From contig CAWGFG010000002.1 of the NCBI GenBank assembly GCA_963821815.1, forward strand, positions 620,001-684,000: a stretch of 64,000 bases of DNA. Direction: 5' to 3'. Of this stretch, positions 18,278-27,435 are shown in pieces. The position numbers and the translations under genes were made by a program. The DNA comes from JASGTU01 sp963821815. Lineage in GTDB: Bacteria > Chloroflexota > Anaerolineae > Caldilineales > Caldilineaceae. Positions within the stretch are counted from its first letter, which is position 1. Each line of letters starts with the position of its first letter. The notes under the pieces are model-generated. The model was not told where the DNA came from and made no database searches. It saw nothing but the letters and a program-made list of their open reading frames with translations.

Positions 18278-20098
18278 CTACGCAGCCATAAAGACCGCTT
18301 CGAACTCGTCCCGGTCCAATGTCTCGTGCTCTAGTAGTGCTTGCGCCACCGCATGCAGCTTACCTACATTGGTTTTCAGCAGCATACGCACGCGTCCATA
18401 GGCTGTATCGACGATTGTGCGAACTTCTTCGTCAATATTCTCAGCTACTTCCTCGCTGTAATCACGCTGTTCAGCCAGTTCACGTCCCAGAAAAACCATC
18501 TCATCTTGTTGGCCGAACTGAAGCGGTCCCATTTTATCGCTCATACCGTAGCGCGTCACCATGGCGCGAGCGGTTGACGTCAGCTGGTTGATGTCCTGGC
18601 TGGCGCCGTTGGAGACATCACCAAAAACGAGCTCCTCTGCCACGCGTCCGCCGAGCGCCACAGCAATATTGTCCAAGTAATAGGACTTGCTAACCAGCAC
18701 ACGGTCCTGTTCCGAAACTTGCCATACATAGCCGCCGGCGCCGCCTCGGGGGATGATCGTAATCTTCTGAATCGGATCCGAGTGTTCACACAGCCGCGAC
18801 ACCACAGCATGTCCCGCTTCGTGGTAGGCGATGACCTGCTTGTCCTGCTGCGACATGAGCCGGCTGCGACGTTCCGGCCCGCCCATGCCGATACGCTCCA
18901 CGGCTTCCTGCAGCTCCGACATGGTAATGGCTTTCAAGTTGCGACGTGCCGCCAGGATGGCAGCCTCGTTCACCACGTTCTCCAGGTCGGCGCCGACAAA
19001 ACCAGGCGTCTGCCGGGCAACCTGCTCCAGGTTCACACCCGGTGCGATCGGTTTGCCGCGCGTGTGCACTTCAAGAATAGCTTTTCGCCCCACCACATCC
19101 GGTCGATCCATGGTGACGCGCCGGTCGAAACGTCCCGGGCGAAGCAGCGCTGGATCCAGAATGTCTGGTCTATTCGTGGCGGCGATGAGGATCACATTCG
19201 TGTCCGTACCGAAGCCGTCCATTTCGACCAGGATCTGGTTGAGCGTCTGTTCACGCTCGTCGTGCGAGCCGCCAAGGCCCGTGCCACGATAGCGGCCTAC
19301 CGCATCGATCTCGTCGATGAAGATGATGCAAGGGCTGTTTCGTTTTGCCTGTTCAAAGAGGTCGCGCACACGGCTGGCGCCGACACCCACGAACATCTCC
19401 ACAAACTCCGAGCCTGAAATACTGAAGAACGGCACGCCTGCCTCGCCGGACACGGCTTTCGCCATGAGCGTCTTGCCGGTGCCAGGCGGCCCAATGAGCA
19501 GCACGCCCTTGGGAATGCGTGCGCCCAGCGCCGCGAATTTCTGCGGTTCCTGCAGAAACTCCACCACTTCCTCAAGTTCTTGTTTGGCTTCGTCTGAGCC
19601 GGCAACGTCATCGAACGTAACCGTTGGCGTATCGCCGGTGAACATGCGGGCGCGGCTCTTGCCAAACGAAAGCGCCTGGTTATTGCTACCTTGCGTTTGT
19701 CGGAAGAGGATAAAGAAAAGTCCGCCAATAAAGATCAACGGCAGCAGATTGACCAGCAGCGCCAGCCAGTTGCCGGAATTACCCGGCGGCTCGTAGGTGA
19801 TCTTCACGTTAGCCAACTGTGCCGGTGTGACGCCAAGGCCGATCAGCGTTTCAGTCAGAGGGACGTCGCTCTCGCGTCGAGTCATGGAGGGCGTATCTTC
19901 CCCATTCAGCATGACTTGCACTTCTGCGTCGTTCACTGAGATGGACGCAACCCGTCCTTGTTGCACTGCGCTAGCGAGCTGGCTGAGGGTAATCTGCGGC
20001 GCAGGTTCATCGGCACCGTATAGGTTGAAGAAAAGCGCCGCTGCGGCTACCAGAATGAGCAGGTAGACAAACGCGTTGCGGCTCCAATTAGCATTCAA
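18278..20098 (-). CDS. ftsH: ATP-dependent zinc metalloprotease FtsH
   Basis: FtsH is a membrane-anchored AAA+ protease that degrades damaged membrane proteins and ssrA-tagged or regulatory substrates. The 606-residue protein has membrane helices at 9-27 and 111-133 flanking a periplasmic-type FtsH_ext domain. The AAA module follows with Walker A GPPGTGKT (203-210), Walker B CIIFIDEIDAVGR and SRH residues. The zinc site HEAGH lies near residue 426, with a downstream third ligand in a GDVSNGASQDINQ-type region. The start is a TTG at 20098; no in-frame ATG exists before the first helix. It belongs to a minus-strand run with an M16 peptidase, SmpB and two S41 proteases, all concerned with protein quality control. 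Confidence 0.97.
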   Translation of the reverse strand: MNANWSRNAFVYLLILVAAAALFFNLYGADEPAPQITLSQLASAVQQGRVASISVNDAEVQVMLNGEDTPSMTRRESDVPLTETLIGLGVTPAQLANVKITYEPPGNSGNWLALLVNLLPLIFIGGLFFILFRQTQGSNNQALSFGKSRARMFTGDTPTVTFDDVAGSDEAKQELEEVVEFLQEPQKFAALGARIPKGVLLIGPPGTGKTLMAKAVSGEAGVPFFSISGSEFVEMFVGVGASRVRDLFEQAKRNSPCIIFIDEIDAVGRYRGTGLGGSHDEREQTLNQILVEMDGFGTDTNVILIAATNRPDILDPALLRPGRFDRRVTMDRPDVVGRKAILEVHTRGKPIAPGVNLEQVARQTPGFVGADLENVVNEAAILAARRNLKAITMSELQEAVERIGMGGPERRSRLMSQQDKQVIAYHEAGHAVVSRLCEHSDPIQKITIIPRGGAGGYVWQVSEQDRVLVSKSYYLDNIAVALGGRVAEELVFGDVSNGASQDINQLTSTARAMVTRYGMSDKMGPLQFGQQDEMVFLGRELAEQRDYSEEVAENIDEEVRTIVDTAYGRVRMLLKTNVGKLHAVAQALLEHETLDRDEFEAVFMAA

Positions 20099-20209
20099 TC
20101 AAGCGCTCCAATCGACTCATATGTCGAGTATACCAAACCAGTGTGTTAATACCTAGTGATCCTAGATACCATTGACGCCGTGCTTTTGCTGTAGGTTCCG
20201 CTCCGATTG

Positions 20210-23125
20210 CTATAGGATCCGCCAGATGTTCTGGAGCGGCACCGTCTCTGCCGAGGCGCGGACCGCGTCCTCACCGCCAAGAACAGACACGCGTCCCTGG
20301 GCGGCAACGGCATCCAGCACATCGGCGAACGCACGTACATCAGCCAGTGAGGTGTCGAGCACCTGGCTGCGATATTGTTGGCGTTCCTCATCGGTCACGC
20401 CCAGCAGCTCGCGCACCATGGAGGTGAAGCCTTTGGCATCGGGCAACTGGTAGGCGTCCAAAGTGCCAACTGCGCCGATAACGCTCTTTTCCAGCTCATC
20501 CGCGCTGAGCGATTCACTCCGCAAGAACTCTGCCGTGTGATCGTACGCCGCCAATGTGTCCAACAGATTCGGGTCGCGGTACGAAAGAAAAGTCAGTACG
20601 CCGGACTGTCGATTGAAGCGCACCATGGCGCCATAGGCGCCGCCTTGCACCCGCACGGTGTCCCACAGGAAACTCGTGCGCAGATAGTTGCTGATCACAC
20701 TGATCGAGCCATCCAGTGCATATCCCAGCGCGTACAGGTTGGCGCCCTTGCCCACATAGTTCACCTGCGCCGGAAGCAAGATGCCTTCATTCTCACTGAT
20801 CGACGGCACGGGCCACGCTTGAAGCGTGACATCCTTGTCAGGCAGATCGGCCAGGAAATGCTCAACATCTGGTCGTAATTCTCGCCAGGTGTCCGCGTCC
20901 ACGGTCACGTTGCAGACAAGCGCATTGCGGTTGATCAGGAGGGTCCGTACTTCCTCGAGCTTGGCCAATACGGACGCCCAGTCGTTGTCGATTTCATCGA
21001 CGAGCTTTCGAAGCGTCAGCAGATAGTCTACACCGTTCATCTGTTCTGAAGCCCACCCGGCAACATTGTAACTGGCGCGCAGCCTGCCATCCACGACAGA
21101 ATGGCCGGAGGGTATCAGACTGGATTCTATATTCGCCTTGGCGCGCATCACCATCTGTTTGAAGCGCTCTCGGTTGTCCAGCTTCACAGTTAGCAGCATA
21201 TCGCGCAGGATGTCGAGCAGGTCTCCGGTTCGCGCTATGGTAGCCTTGCCGCGCACAAACAGCTGCGCGACGCCTTGTTCGTCGTCTCGTTTGGCGGCAA
21301 CGTACGGAGTCGCATGTATGCCGCCGGTCAGACGTCCCACACGCTGCGACAGCTGTACAAAGTCCTCCGTCTCCGTGCCGATCTGCGTGAGACATTGGCC
21401 GAACAGCTTCACAAAGGGCAATAGCTCCTCCGGCGCCTGATGCATATCAAAGCCTAGATCCAGGTACAGAATTCCGTTTGTGAACAGGTCATGCATCAGA
21501 ATTCGGCTGCCCTGTGCTTCGCTCTGTTCGATAGGAATGGTCTTGCTCTCTTTTTCCAGGTCAGACAGATGCAGTGTCGGAAGCAGGGCCAGCTTTTCCG
21601 GCGTGTCTTGCTGCGCCTGCAGAGCCCGCAAACGGCTCGTCTCCACCACAACCTCTGCCAGCGTCTCTTCGCTCATTGCATCGCGAATCGCAGCCAGCTT
21701 GCGCCGTTCTTCCTCTTCGCGCCTGCGATTGAGGCCCGCTTCCGGCTCCATCACGACCGTAACCCGGTGTGTGTTATTCAGCAGGTACTGACGAATCAGT
21801 TGTTGCAGATAATGAGGCTCATTGGCGAGCAGCGTGCGCACTTCGTTGAGCGGCGCTTCATAGCGCAAAGAGGCCATGATGTCGTCCATATAGAGCCAGC
21901 CGCGCACAGCATTCATCATCAGCCCGAGACCGCGTGGAAAGGAGCCCGTGTTGTTTTCGCGCAGGCTGAATTCGATCGTATTGAGCGAAGCTTCAACCAT
22001 CTCCTCGTCGAAGCCGCTATCAGCGAGCACATCCAGTGTTTCGAGTATTAGGCTCTCGACCTCCGCCGCGTCGTCCGGTGCAATGCCTTTTAGCCCGATG
22101 GCAAAGGTCATCTGTCTCAACAGTGCACTGAGGCCGCCGCCAGTGACTTCTTCGCCTAAGCCCGAATCGATGAGCCGTTTGCGCAGGGGGCCAGCCTGTG
22201 TGCCCACCAGCACATGGGACAGCAAGCTCAAGCCCATGATCAAGGTCTCGTCATTGGATTCAGGCAGCAGCCAGTTCACGTTTACCATGCCGCGCTTGGT
22301 AGCGTCTTCCGCCTCGTCCGCATCGTATTGGCGCACAACCGTGCGCGGCTTCTGAAGAGGCTCCTGCAGCTGTACAAGACCGTCCACCTCTGCGTGGTCG
22401 AATCCCGCCAGCGCGGCGTCGATGATCGCCAGGCGATCCTCCACCGGATCGTCGCCATAGCAGAAAATGAGCGCATTGGCAGGATGGTAATAGGTTATGT
22501 GGAAGTCGGTGAACTCTTCATAGGTGAGATCGGGAATCGCCGCCGGATCACCGCCGGAATCAAAGCCATAGGCATTGTCCGGGAAGAGTTCCTGTTGGCT
22601 ATAGCGATACAACAGACTATCCGGAGATGAATAGGCGCCCTTCATCTCATTGTAGACAACGCCTTTTCTCGACAGCGGATCTTCCGGGTTGATCAGCTCA
22701 TAGTGCCAGCCTTCCTGCATAAGATGCTCGGGCGTGATCAGCGGATGTAGCACCGCATCTAAATAGACCTCCATGAGATTGTACAGGTCCTGAGTGTTCT
22801 GGCTCGCCACAGGATAGACTGTTCGATCCGGATAAGTCAGGGCGTTGAGGAATGTCTTCAACGAACCCTTGATCAACTGGACGAACGGCTCCTTGAGCGG
22901 GTACTTCTCCGAACCGCCCAGCACGGAGTGTTCCATGATGTGGGCAACGCCGGTCGAATCCGACGGCGGAGTCCGGAAGCTGATGCCGAAGACCTTGTTC
23001 TCGTCGTCGACGCGGATAAACAATAGTGTAGCGCCAGACTTCAGATGGCGATAGAGCAGCGCCTGGGCGTCGATCTCGTCGATTGACTCTTCTCGAATAA
23101 GTTCAAAACCGTGAACGATCGTCAT
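20210..23125 (-). CDS. M16 zinc peptidase, presequence-protease (PreP/M16C) type
   Basis: The protein of about 971 residues is a large two-half metallopeptidase. The inverted zinc motif H-x-x-E-H appears in TGVAHIMEHSVLGGSEKYP (near residue 50), with the distal glutamate in the following LYNLMEVYLDAVLHPL region. The M16C-associated middle domain and a degenerate second half complete the fold. PreP-type enzymes degrade short unfolded peptides inside a closed chamber. No signal peptide is present, so it is likely cytoplasmic and would finish peptides made by FtsH or Clp proteases. The ATG at 23125 is preferred over a GTG at 23149. It lies directly upstream of ftsH on the same strand. Confidence 0.93.
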   Translation of the reverse strand: MTIVHGFELIREESIDEIDAQALLYRHLKSGATLLFIRVDDENKVFGISFRTPPSDSTGVAHIMEHSVLGGSEKYPLKEPFVQLIKGSLKTFLNALTYPDRTVYPVASQNTQDLYNLMEVYLDAVLHPLITPEHLMQEGWHYELINPEDPLSRKGVVYNEMKGAYSSPDSLLYRYSQQELFPDNAYGFDSGGDPAAIPDLTYEEFTDFHITYYHPANALIFCYGDDPVEDRLAIIDAALAGFDHAEVDGLVQLQEPLQKPRTVVRQYDADEAEDATKRGMVNVNWLLPESNDETLIMGLSLLSHVLVGTQAGPLRKRLIDSGLGEEVTGGGLSALLRQMTFAIGLKGIAPDDAAEVESLILETLDVLADSGFDEEMVEASLNTIEFSLRENNTGSFPRGLGLMMNAVRGWLYMDDIMASLRYEAPLNEVRTLLANEPHYLQQLIRQYLLNNTHRVTVVMEPEAGLNRRREEEERRKLAAIRDAMSEETLAEVVVETSRLRALQAQQDTPEKLALLPTLHLSDLEKESKTIPIEQSEAQGSRILMHDLFTNGILYLDLGFDMHQAPEELLPFVKLFGQCLTQIGTETEDFVQLSQRVGRLTGGIHATPYVAAKRDDEQGVAQLFVRGKATIARTGDLLDILRDMLLTVKLDNRERFKQMVMRAKANIESSLIPSGHSVVDGRLRASYNVAGWASEQMNGVDYLLTLRKLVDEIDNDWASVLAKLEEVRTLLINRNALVCNVTVDADTWRELRPDVEHFLADLPDKDVTLQAWPVPSISENEGILLPAQVNYVGKGANLYALGYALDGSISVISNYLRTSFLWDTVRVQGGAYGAMVRFNRQSGVLTFLSYRDPNLLDTLAAYDHTAEFLRSESLSADELEKSVIGAVGTLDAYQLPDAKGFTSMVRELLGVTDEERQQYRSQVLDTSLADVRAFADVLDAVAAQGRVSVLGGEDAVRASAETVPLQNIWRIL

Positions 23126-23257
23126 GCAGTACGTTTTCCTTGCCTTCACTACAACCCGTTAGTTGCTTGCCGCTATTTACTGTTTCTTACCGTTTTGCTA
23201 CATTTCGTACCAGTATGAGTGGTGCTCGCTGGAAGTCCAAGAACCTTGCTTCTCGCA

Positions 23258-24019
23258 CTACAGGGTCGCTGCACAAGCGCATTCGCCCGCTTGACTGCAG
23301 CGGCGGATGAGCGCTGGCAGAGCCGTCAAGGCAGTACCTAGCGAAGCACGCATTTCACCACGTGGTACAATTGATTGCTGATCGGCTGCCACGTCTGCCA
23401 CAGTGACCAAGCCGGCGAAACAGAGACCCGCCTCTTGCGCCAAAGCAACCTCCGGCGACAGATTCTGTCCGACCACGTCCGCACCCCACATGCGAAACAT
23501 GCGCGCCTCAGCAGCCGTTTCGCGCCGCGGCCCATCCACAGCCAGGTAGACTACCTCGCTGGCATCCAGAATGGACTCCCGCATAGCCTGGGTCATCCGA
23601 GGACACAGCGCCGGGCGCACGGCTGCGTTGGTGATCTGCTCAATGGACGTATCAGCGTCGGCAAAGGTGGCGCGTCTGGTTCGCGTCCAGTCAATGTAGT
23701 CGGACACAATCGCCACCTGCCCGCGACTGAGATCAGGGTTCAACGCCACGCAGAAATCCCACACAAGTATTTGCTGGATGCCGAGCTGAACAGCCGCCAG
23801 AACAGTCGCACGCGGATCTGTTCTGCCTGGCGCGCCCGAATACGGCTCTACCCAGAGGGCGGGGGCATTCTCACCTTTGCGCAGACCCAGAGGCCCGACG
23901 GTACCCAAGACGGTTTCTATCTCGCGCTCCTCTACCAGCGGACCCAGCATATCAAGCGCTGCCGGCGGCAGTGCAACCGAGAGCAGGAGGAGGATATCGG
24001 CTTGCGGCTTCTCGACCAT
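23258..24019 (-). CDS. MTA/purine nucleoside phosphorylase-like protein, divergent active site
   Basis: The 253-residue protein belongs to the PNP/MTAP (PNP_UDP_1) family. The C-terminal block AVDGPRRETAAEARMFRMWGADVVGQNLSPEVALAQEAGLCFAGL aligns with the MTA phosphorylase signature GPRFSTRAESRMFRxWGAD (broken here for length). Where active enzymes read NMTSVPE, this protein reads GQNLSPE, and the glycine-rich phosphate loop expected at the N-terminus is not clear. It could have changed substrate or lost activity. It starts 27 bases after smpB, probably in the same operon. Canonical members split 5'-methylthioadenosine or nucleosides into base and ribose 1-phosphate. Confidence 0.78.
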   Translation of the reverse strand: MVEKPQADILLLLSVALPPAALDMLGPLVEEREIETVLGTVGPLGLRKGENAPALWVEPYSGAPGRTDPRATVLAAVQLGIQQILVWDFCVALNPDLSRGQVAIVSDYIDWTRTRRATFADADTSIEQITNAAVRPALCPRMTQAMRESILDASEVVYLAVDGPRRETAAEARMFRMWGADVVGQNLSPEVALAQEAGLCFAGLVTVADVAADQQSIVPRGEMRASLGTALTALPALIRRCSQAGECACAATL

Positions 24020-24046
24020 GAATACTATCCGAGTCCTGGTTAGCGG

Positions 24047-24538
24047 CTAGTAGGCGTTCTTGAGCGAGCGCTGAATGTCGCGTTCACTGTCGCGTTGGGC
24101 GATGGTATCCCGTTTATCGTATATGCGCTTGCCGCGCACCAGCGCAATCTCGACCTTTGCAAGTCCCTTGCCCGTGATGTACATGCGTAGAGGCACGATG
24201 GTCCAGTTGCGTTGTGTCGCCTGCATATGCAAGCGGTCGATCTCCCGCTTGTGCAACAGCAACTTGCGCGGTCGCGTCTCGTCATGGTTGAACTGGTTGC
24301 CCTGTTCATAGGGTGCAATATGCACATTCATGAGGATCGCTTCACCGTTGCGAATGTATACAAATCCTTCGCGCAGGCTGACTTGGCCGGCGCGAATTGA
24401 CTTGATCTCCGTGCCCGTGAGCGCAATGCCGGCTTCATAGGTGTCTTCTATGAAGTATTCATGGCGCGCCTTGCGATTCGAGGCGACTGTGCGCGGTCCG
24501 GTCTTCTCTGTATTGTCCTGCTTATTCTTCTTTGCCAT
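24047..24538 (-). CDS. smpB: SsrA-binding protein SmpB
   Basis: SmpB binds tmRNA and brings it to stalled ribosomes for trans-translation. The 163-residue protein has the whole family pattern: VASNRKARHEYFIEDTYEAGI, ALTGTEIKSIRAGQVSLREG, NVHIAPYEQGN and a basic C-terminal tail with GKRIYDKRDTIAQRDSERDI that becomes helical in the mRNA channel. The tmRNA gene was not found in this window. The neighbours are proteases, including FtsH, which can degrade tagged products. The S41 gene ends 76 bases upstream. Confidence 0.97.
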   Translation of the reverse strand: MAKKNKQDNTEKTGPRTVASNRKARHEYFIEDTYEAGIALTGTEIKSIRAGQVSLREGFVYIRNGEAILMNVHIAPYEQGNQFNHDETRPRKLLLHKREIDRLHMQATQRNWTIVPLRMYITGKGLAKVEIALVRGKRIYDKRDTIAQRDSERDIQRSLKNAY

Positions 24539-24614
24539 TCAGTCTTTCAAACGCTGTCTTTCTGTATTGCTATCTATACCTGTATATTAAGCCGCTGATT
24601 CTCGGAATCGCCGG

Positions 24615-25931
24615 CTATTCACTTGCCGGTGAAGTGCTCAGCGCGGATTCCAAAAAGTCGACAGCAGATTTAAGCTGCTGGTCAACGCCGTCCTCTGCGT
24701 CGCCATTTTCGACGACGATATCGGGTGTCAGGCCGACTCCGCTGATGCTGAGCTGATTCGGTGTCAGCCACTGCGCAATGGTGATGCGCAGGATGCCGTC
24801 GTTTGCCAGCGTGTAGGGCAGCTGCACGGACCCCTTGCCGAACGTGGTGGTGCCGATGAGCGTCGCACGGCCATGGTCTTGCAGCGCGCCCGCCACAATC
24901 TCGCTTGCGCTTGCGCTTCCTTCATTGACTAGCACCACCAGCGGCATGTCCGTCGTCAACGGTTGACCGTCTGTATGATATATCTCTTGCCCGCCATCCC
25001 TAAATTGCTCGTACACGACGATCTTATCGTCAAGAAACAGGCTGCTGATGCTGACCGCTTCGCGCAGCAGACCGCCCGAGTTGCCGCGCAGGTCGAGAAT
25101 GAGCGCTGCAGCGTCCTGGTCCACGGCATCCTGCACTGCCTGCAAGACCAGTTCTCCGGCATTCTCGTTGAAGCTGTTCAGCCTTATATACGCAATCGCG
25201 CTTTCTGCTCCCAACGATTTTGTGCTGATGGTCGGAACATCCACGTTATCGCGCACGATGGTGACGTCGTAGGGTTCAGCCTCACCCGGTCGCATAATGG
25301 TGAGCGTGACTGAACTGCCTACCTGACCGCGTATCGACTGGACGGCTTCCGTCATACCCATGCCCACAACACTGACGCCGTCCACCGCGTAGATGAGGTC
25401 GTCGCGGCGCAGACCCGCTTCCCACGCCGGCTGATTTTCAAACGGCTCCACGATCACAAGTGTATTCGCGTCCGGATCCCAACTCACGCGCGCGCCGATG
25501 CCTTCAAACTCGCCTTCGATATTATCGCGGTAGTATTCAGCTTCATCCGGCGTCAGAATGGACGTGTTCGGGTCATCCAGTTGCTCAATGACAGCGCGAA
25601 TCGCGGCATAGGTTGCATCGTCGGAGTTGGGCAGATCGCCGTAGTACTCGTCGTAGAGCAGATCCATTGCCTCCCAAAAGATGGCGAACTCCGGGAACAG
25701 TCGATCAGCTGATCCGTCGCGCGGTTGTCGCTTGCAGTCCAGGGCAAGGGCGCCGCCGCTTTGCGCAGTGGAACCGCAGTTAGCAGGGTCCGCAGTCACG
25801 CGTCCGGCGCCAAAACCGGCGCCAAAGCCGATAAAGAAGATGGCGCCAACAGCCAATAGCGTGAAACAACCGATGAGTACGGTTACGGTGGCGCCACGTG
25901 AACGGATCGGTGCGGTCCCCTTCGCATTCAT
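24615..25931 (-). CDS. S41 C-terminal processing peptidase, copy 1
   Basis: The 438-residue protein has one N-terminal membrane helix (residues 17-40), so the protease faces the outside. A PDZ domain (about 135-215, GIGARVSWDPDANTLVIVEPFENQPAWEAGLRRD in pieces) and the S41 core follow. The catalytic serine is in NEGSASASEIVAGAL and the lysine in TTFGKGSVQLPY. Tail-specific peptidases cut exposed C-termini of envelope proteins. It is a tandem paralog of the gene at 26032-27282, differing in the N-terminal region. It lies upstream of smpB on the same strand. Confidence 0.95.
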   Translation of the reverse strand: MNAKGTAPIRSRGATVTVLIGCFTLLAVGAIFFIGFGAGFGAGRVTADPANCGSTAQSGGALALDCKRQPRDGSADRLFPEFAIFWEAMDLLYDEYYGDLPNSDDATYAAIRAVIEQLDDPNTSILTPDEAEYYRDNIEGEFEGIGARVSWDPDANTLVIVEPFENQPAWEAGLRRDDLIYAVDGVSVVGMGMTEAVQSIRGQVGSSVTLTIMRPGEAEPYDVTIVRDNVDVPTISTKSLGAESAIAYIRLNSFNENAGELVLQAVQDAVDQDAAALILDLRGNSGGLLREAVSISSLFLDDKIVVYEQFRDGGQEIYHTDGQPLTTDMPLVVLVNEGSASASEIVAGALQDHGRATLIGTTTFGKGSVQLPYTLANDGILRITIAQWLTPNQLSISGVGLTPDIVVENGDAEDGVDQQLKSAVDFLESALSTSPASE

Positions 25932-26031
25932 AGCGCCGGCCGTTCTGGGTTTTCGTACAGCGCCACATTTCGGCCATGCGCGAATGTAGGATGCTTCGTC
26001 ACAGTTCTGTGACTAAATAGGATGCACTCTG

Positions 26032-27282
26032 TCACGGCAGCTTCGGTTCCGCGTCCTGTTCATCGGCGTCAACCGGGTCGGCTTGGGCGATGGTCCATCG
26101 CTCCACTTCGGCGACAGCTACCGACAGTGCATCCTCGCCCTCAGCCACTTCGATATCAGGCGTCAACCCACGCCCCGATATCTGCACGCGATTCGGCGTC
26201 AGCCATTGTGCATTGGTCACATGCAGGCTGCTTTGATCGGAAAGCTCGTGCAGCAATTGCACGCTGCCCTTGCCGTAGGTTGTTTGACCGACGATGACGC
26301 CGCGTCCGTTGTCGCGAATGGCGCCTGCCACGATTTCGCTGGCGCTAGCTGAGTTATGGTCCACCAGGACCACGAGCGGCGCGTTGTCGATAATGGTCTC
26401 GGCGTCAGCCGAAAACACTGTTTCGGAGCCATTGGCCGTCTCTTCGATCACGATATCACCGCCGCTAAGCCACATATCCGCGATCTTTACCGCTGAATTC
26501 AGTAGACCGCCGGTATTGCCGCGCAGGTCCATCGCATAGGCAGTTGCGCCCTGGGCTGACAGTTCTTGGACGGCCTGGCGCATCTCTTCCGGGCTGCGTT
26601 CTGTGAATTGTCGATGCTCAATGATACCGATTCGATAGCCGTCCGGCGTGCCGTCCGCCATCCGCCATTGCATGCTCGGCGTATGGATTTCGGTGCGCTC
26701 CACAGCAATCGATAGTTCGTCGTCAACGATATTGTCAGAAGGTCTTCGTATGACCAAATTGGCAATCGAGCCTATCGGCCCGCGCACAAGGCCCACAACC
26801 TCATCCAGACGCATGTCATTGCGGATTTCCACGCCGTCAATCAGGAGCAGAATGTCGCCTGTCAGCAGGCCTGCCAGGGCGGCAGGTTGGTCCGCGTAGG
26901 GTCGCAATACGAACCCGCTTTCGGTCTGTTCAATCTCGGCGCCGATGCCTCCGAAGCTGCCGCGCAAGTCGTCCTGCTCCAGTTCGCGGGCGGCAGGCTC
27001 AACGAAATAGGTGTACGGATCGCCGAACGTCTCCACCATGCCGCGGATGGCGCCATTGGTGCGCTCGGCGCCGTCCGGTTTCTTCCCGTAGAAGTCCCGG
27101 TCCAGGAGCCGCCACGCTTCCCAGTAGACGTCCATATTGTTCTGGTTGAAAGTCTGGGAGAGGAGGGTGGCTTGCGTCAATCCGGAACCATGGAGTAGCG
27201 GGTACGCGGTATAGCCGGCGCCGAACATCAGCGCCAGCACGCCGAGAATGATCACTATTGTGGCAGGTTTCCGAATACCCAT
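26032..27282 (-). CDS. S41 C-terminal processing peptidase, copy 2
   Basis: The 416-residue protein has an N-terminal membrane helix (residues 7-28), a PDZ domain with FGGIGAEIEQTESGFVL and DILLLIDGVEIRND, and an S41 core. The catalytic Ser is in HNSASASEIVAGAI and the Lys in TTYGKGSVQLLHEL. All catalytic elements are intact, so both copies should be active. The gap to copy 1 is 100 bases. The two differ mostly before the PDZ domain, suggesting separate substrates or localisation rather than a very recent duplication. Confidence 0.95.
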   Translation of the reverse strand: MGIRKPATIVIILGVLALMFGAGYTAYPLLHGSGLTQATLLSQTFNQNNMDVYWEAWRLLDRDFYGKKPDGAERTNGAIRGMVETFGDPYTYFVEPAARELEQDDLRGSFGGIGAEIEQTESGFVLRPYADQPAALAGLLTGDILLLIDGVEIRNDMRLDEVVGLVRGPIGSIANLVIRRPSDNIVDDELSIAVERTEIHTPSMQWRMADGTPDGYRIGIIEHRQFTERSPEEMRQAVQELSAQGATAYAMDLRGNTGGLLNSAVKIADMWLSGGDIVIEETANGSETVFSADAETIIDNAPLVVLVDHNSASASEIVAGAIRDNGRGVIVGQTTYGKGSVQLLHELSDQSSLHVTNAQWLTPNRVQISGRGLTPDIEVAEGEDALSVAVAEVERWTIAQADPVDADEQDAEPKLP

Positions 27283-27435
27283 AGGTGAACGGGCATTCTA
27301 GCACAGGCGCAGGCCAAACTCAAGCAAAACCGTTCACGCATTCGTCTGCAGTATGGCTACATTATGTGACGAGCAACTATTGTTACGAACCTAGATTCGC
27401 CACAGGCAGTGTCAAGGTTGACGAGTTGTCTGAGC

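Noticed and set aside
18719..19417. 232-codon plus-strand frame over ftsH
   Set aside because: It is antisense to a fully conserved FtsH.
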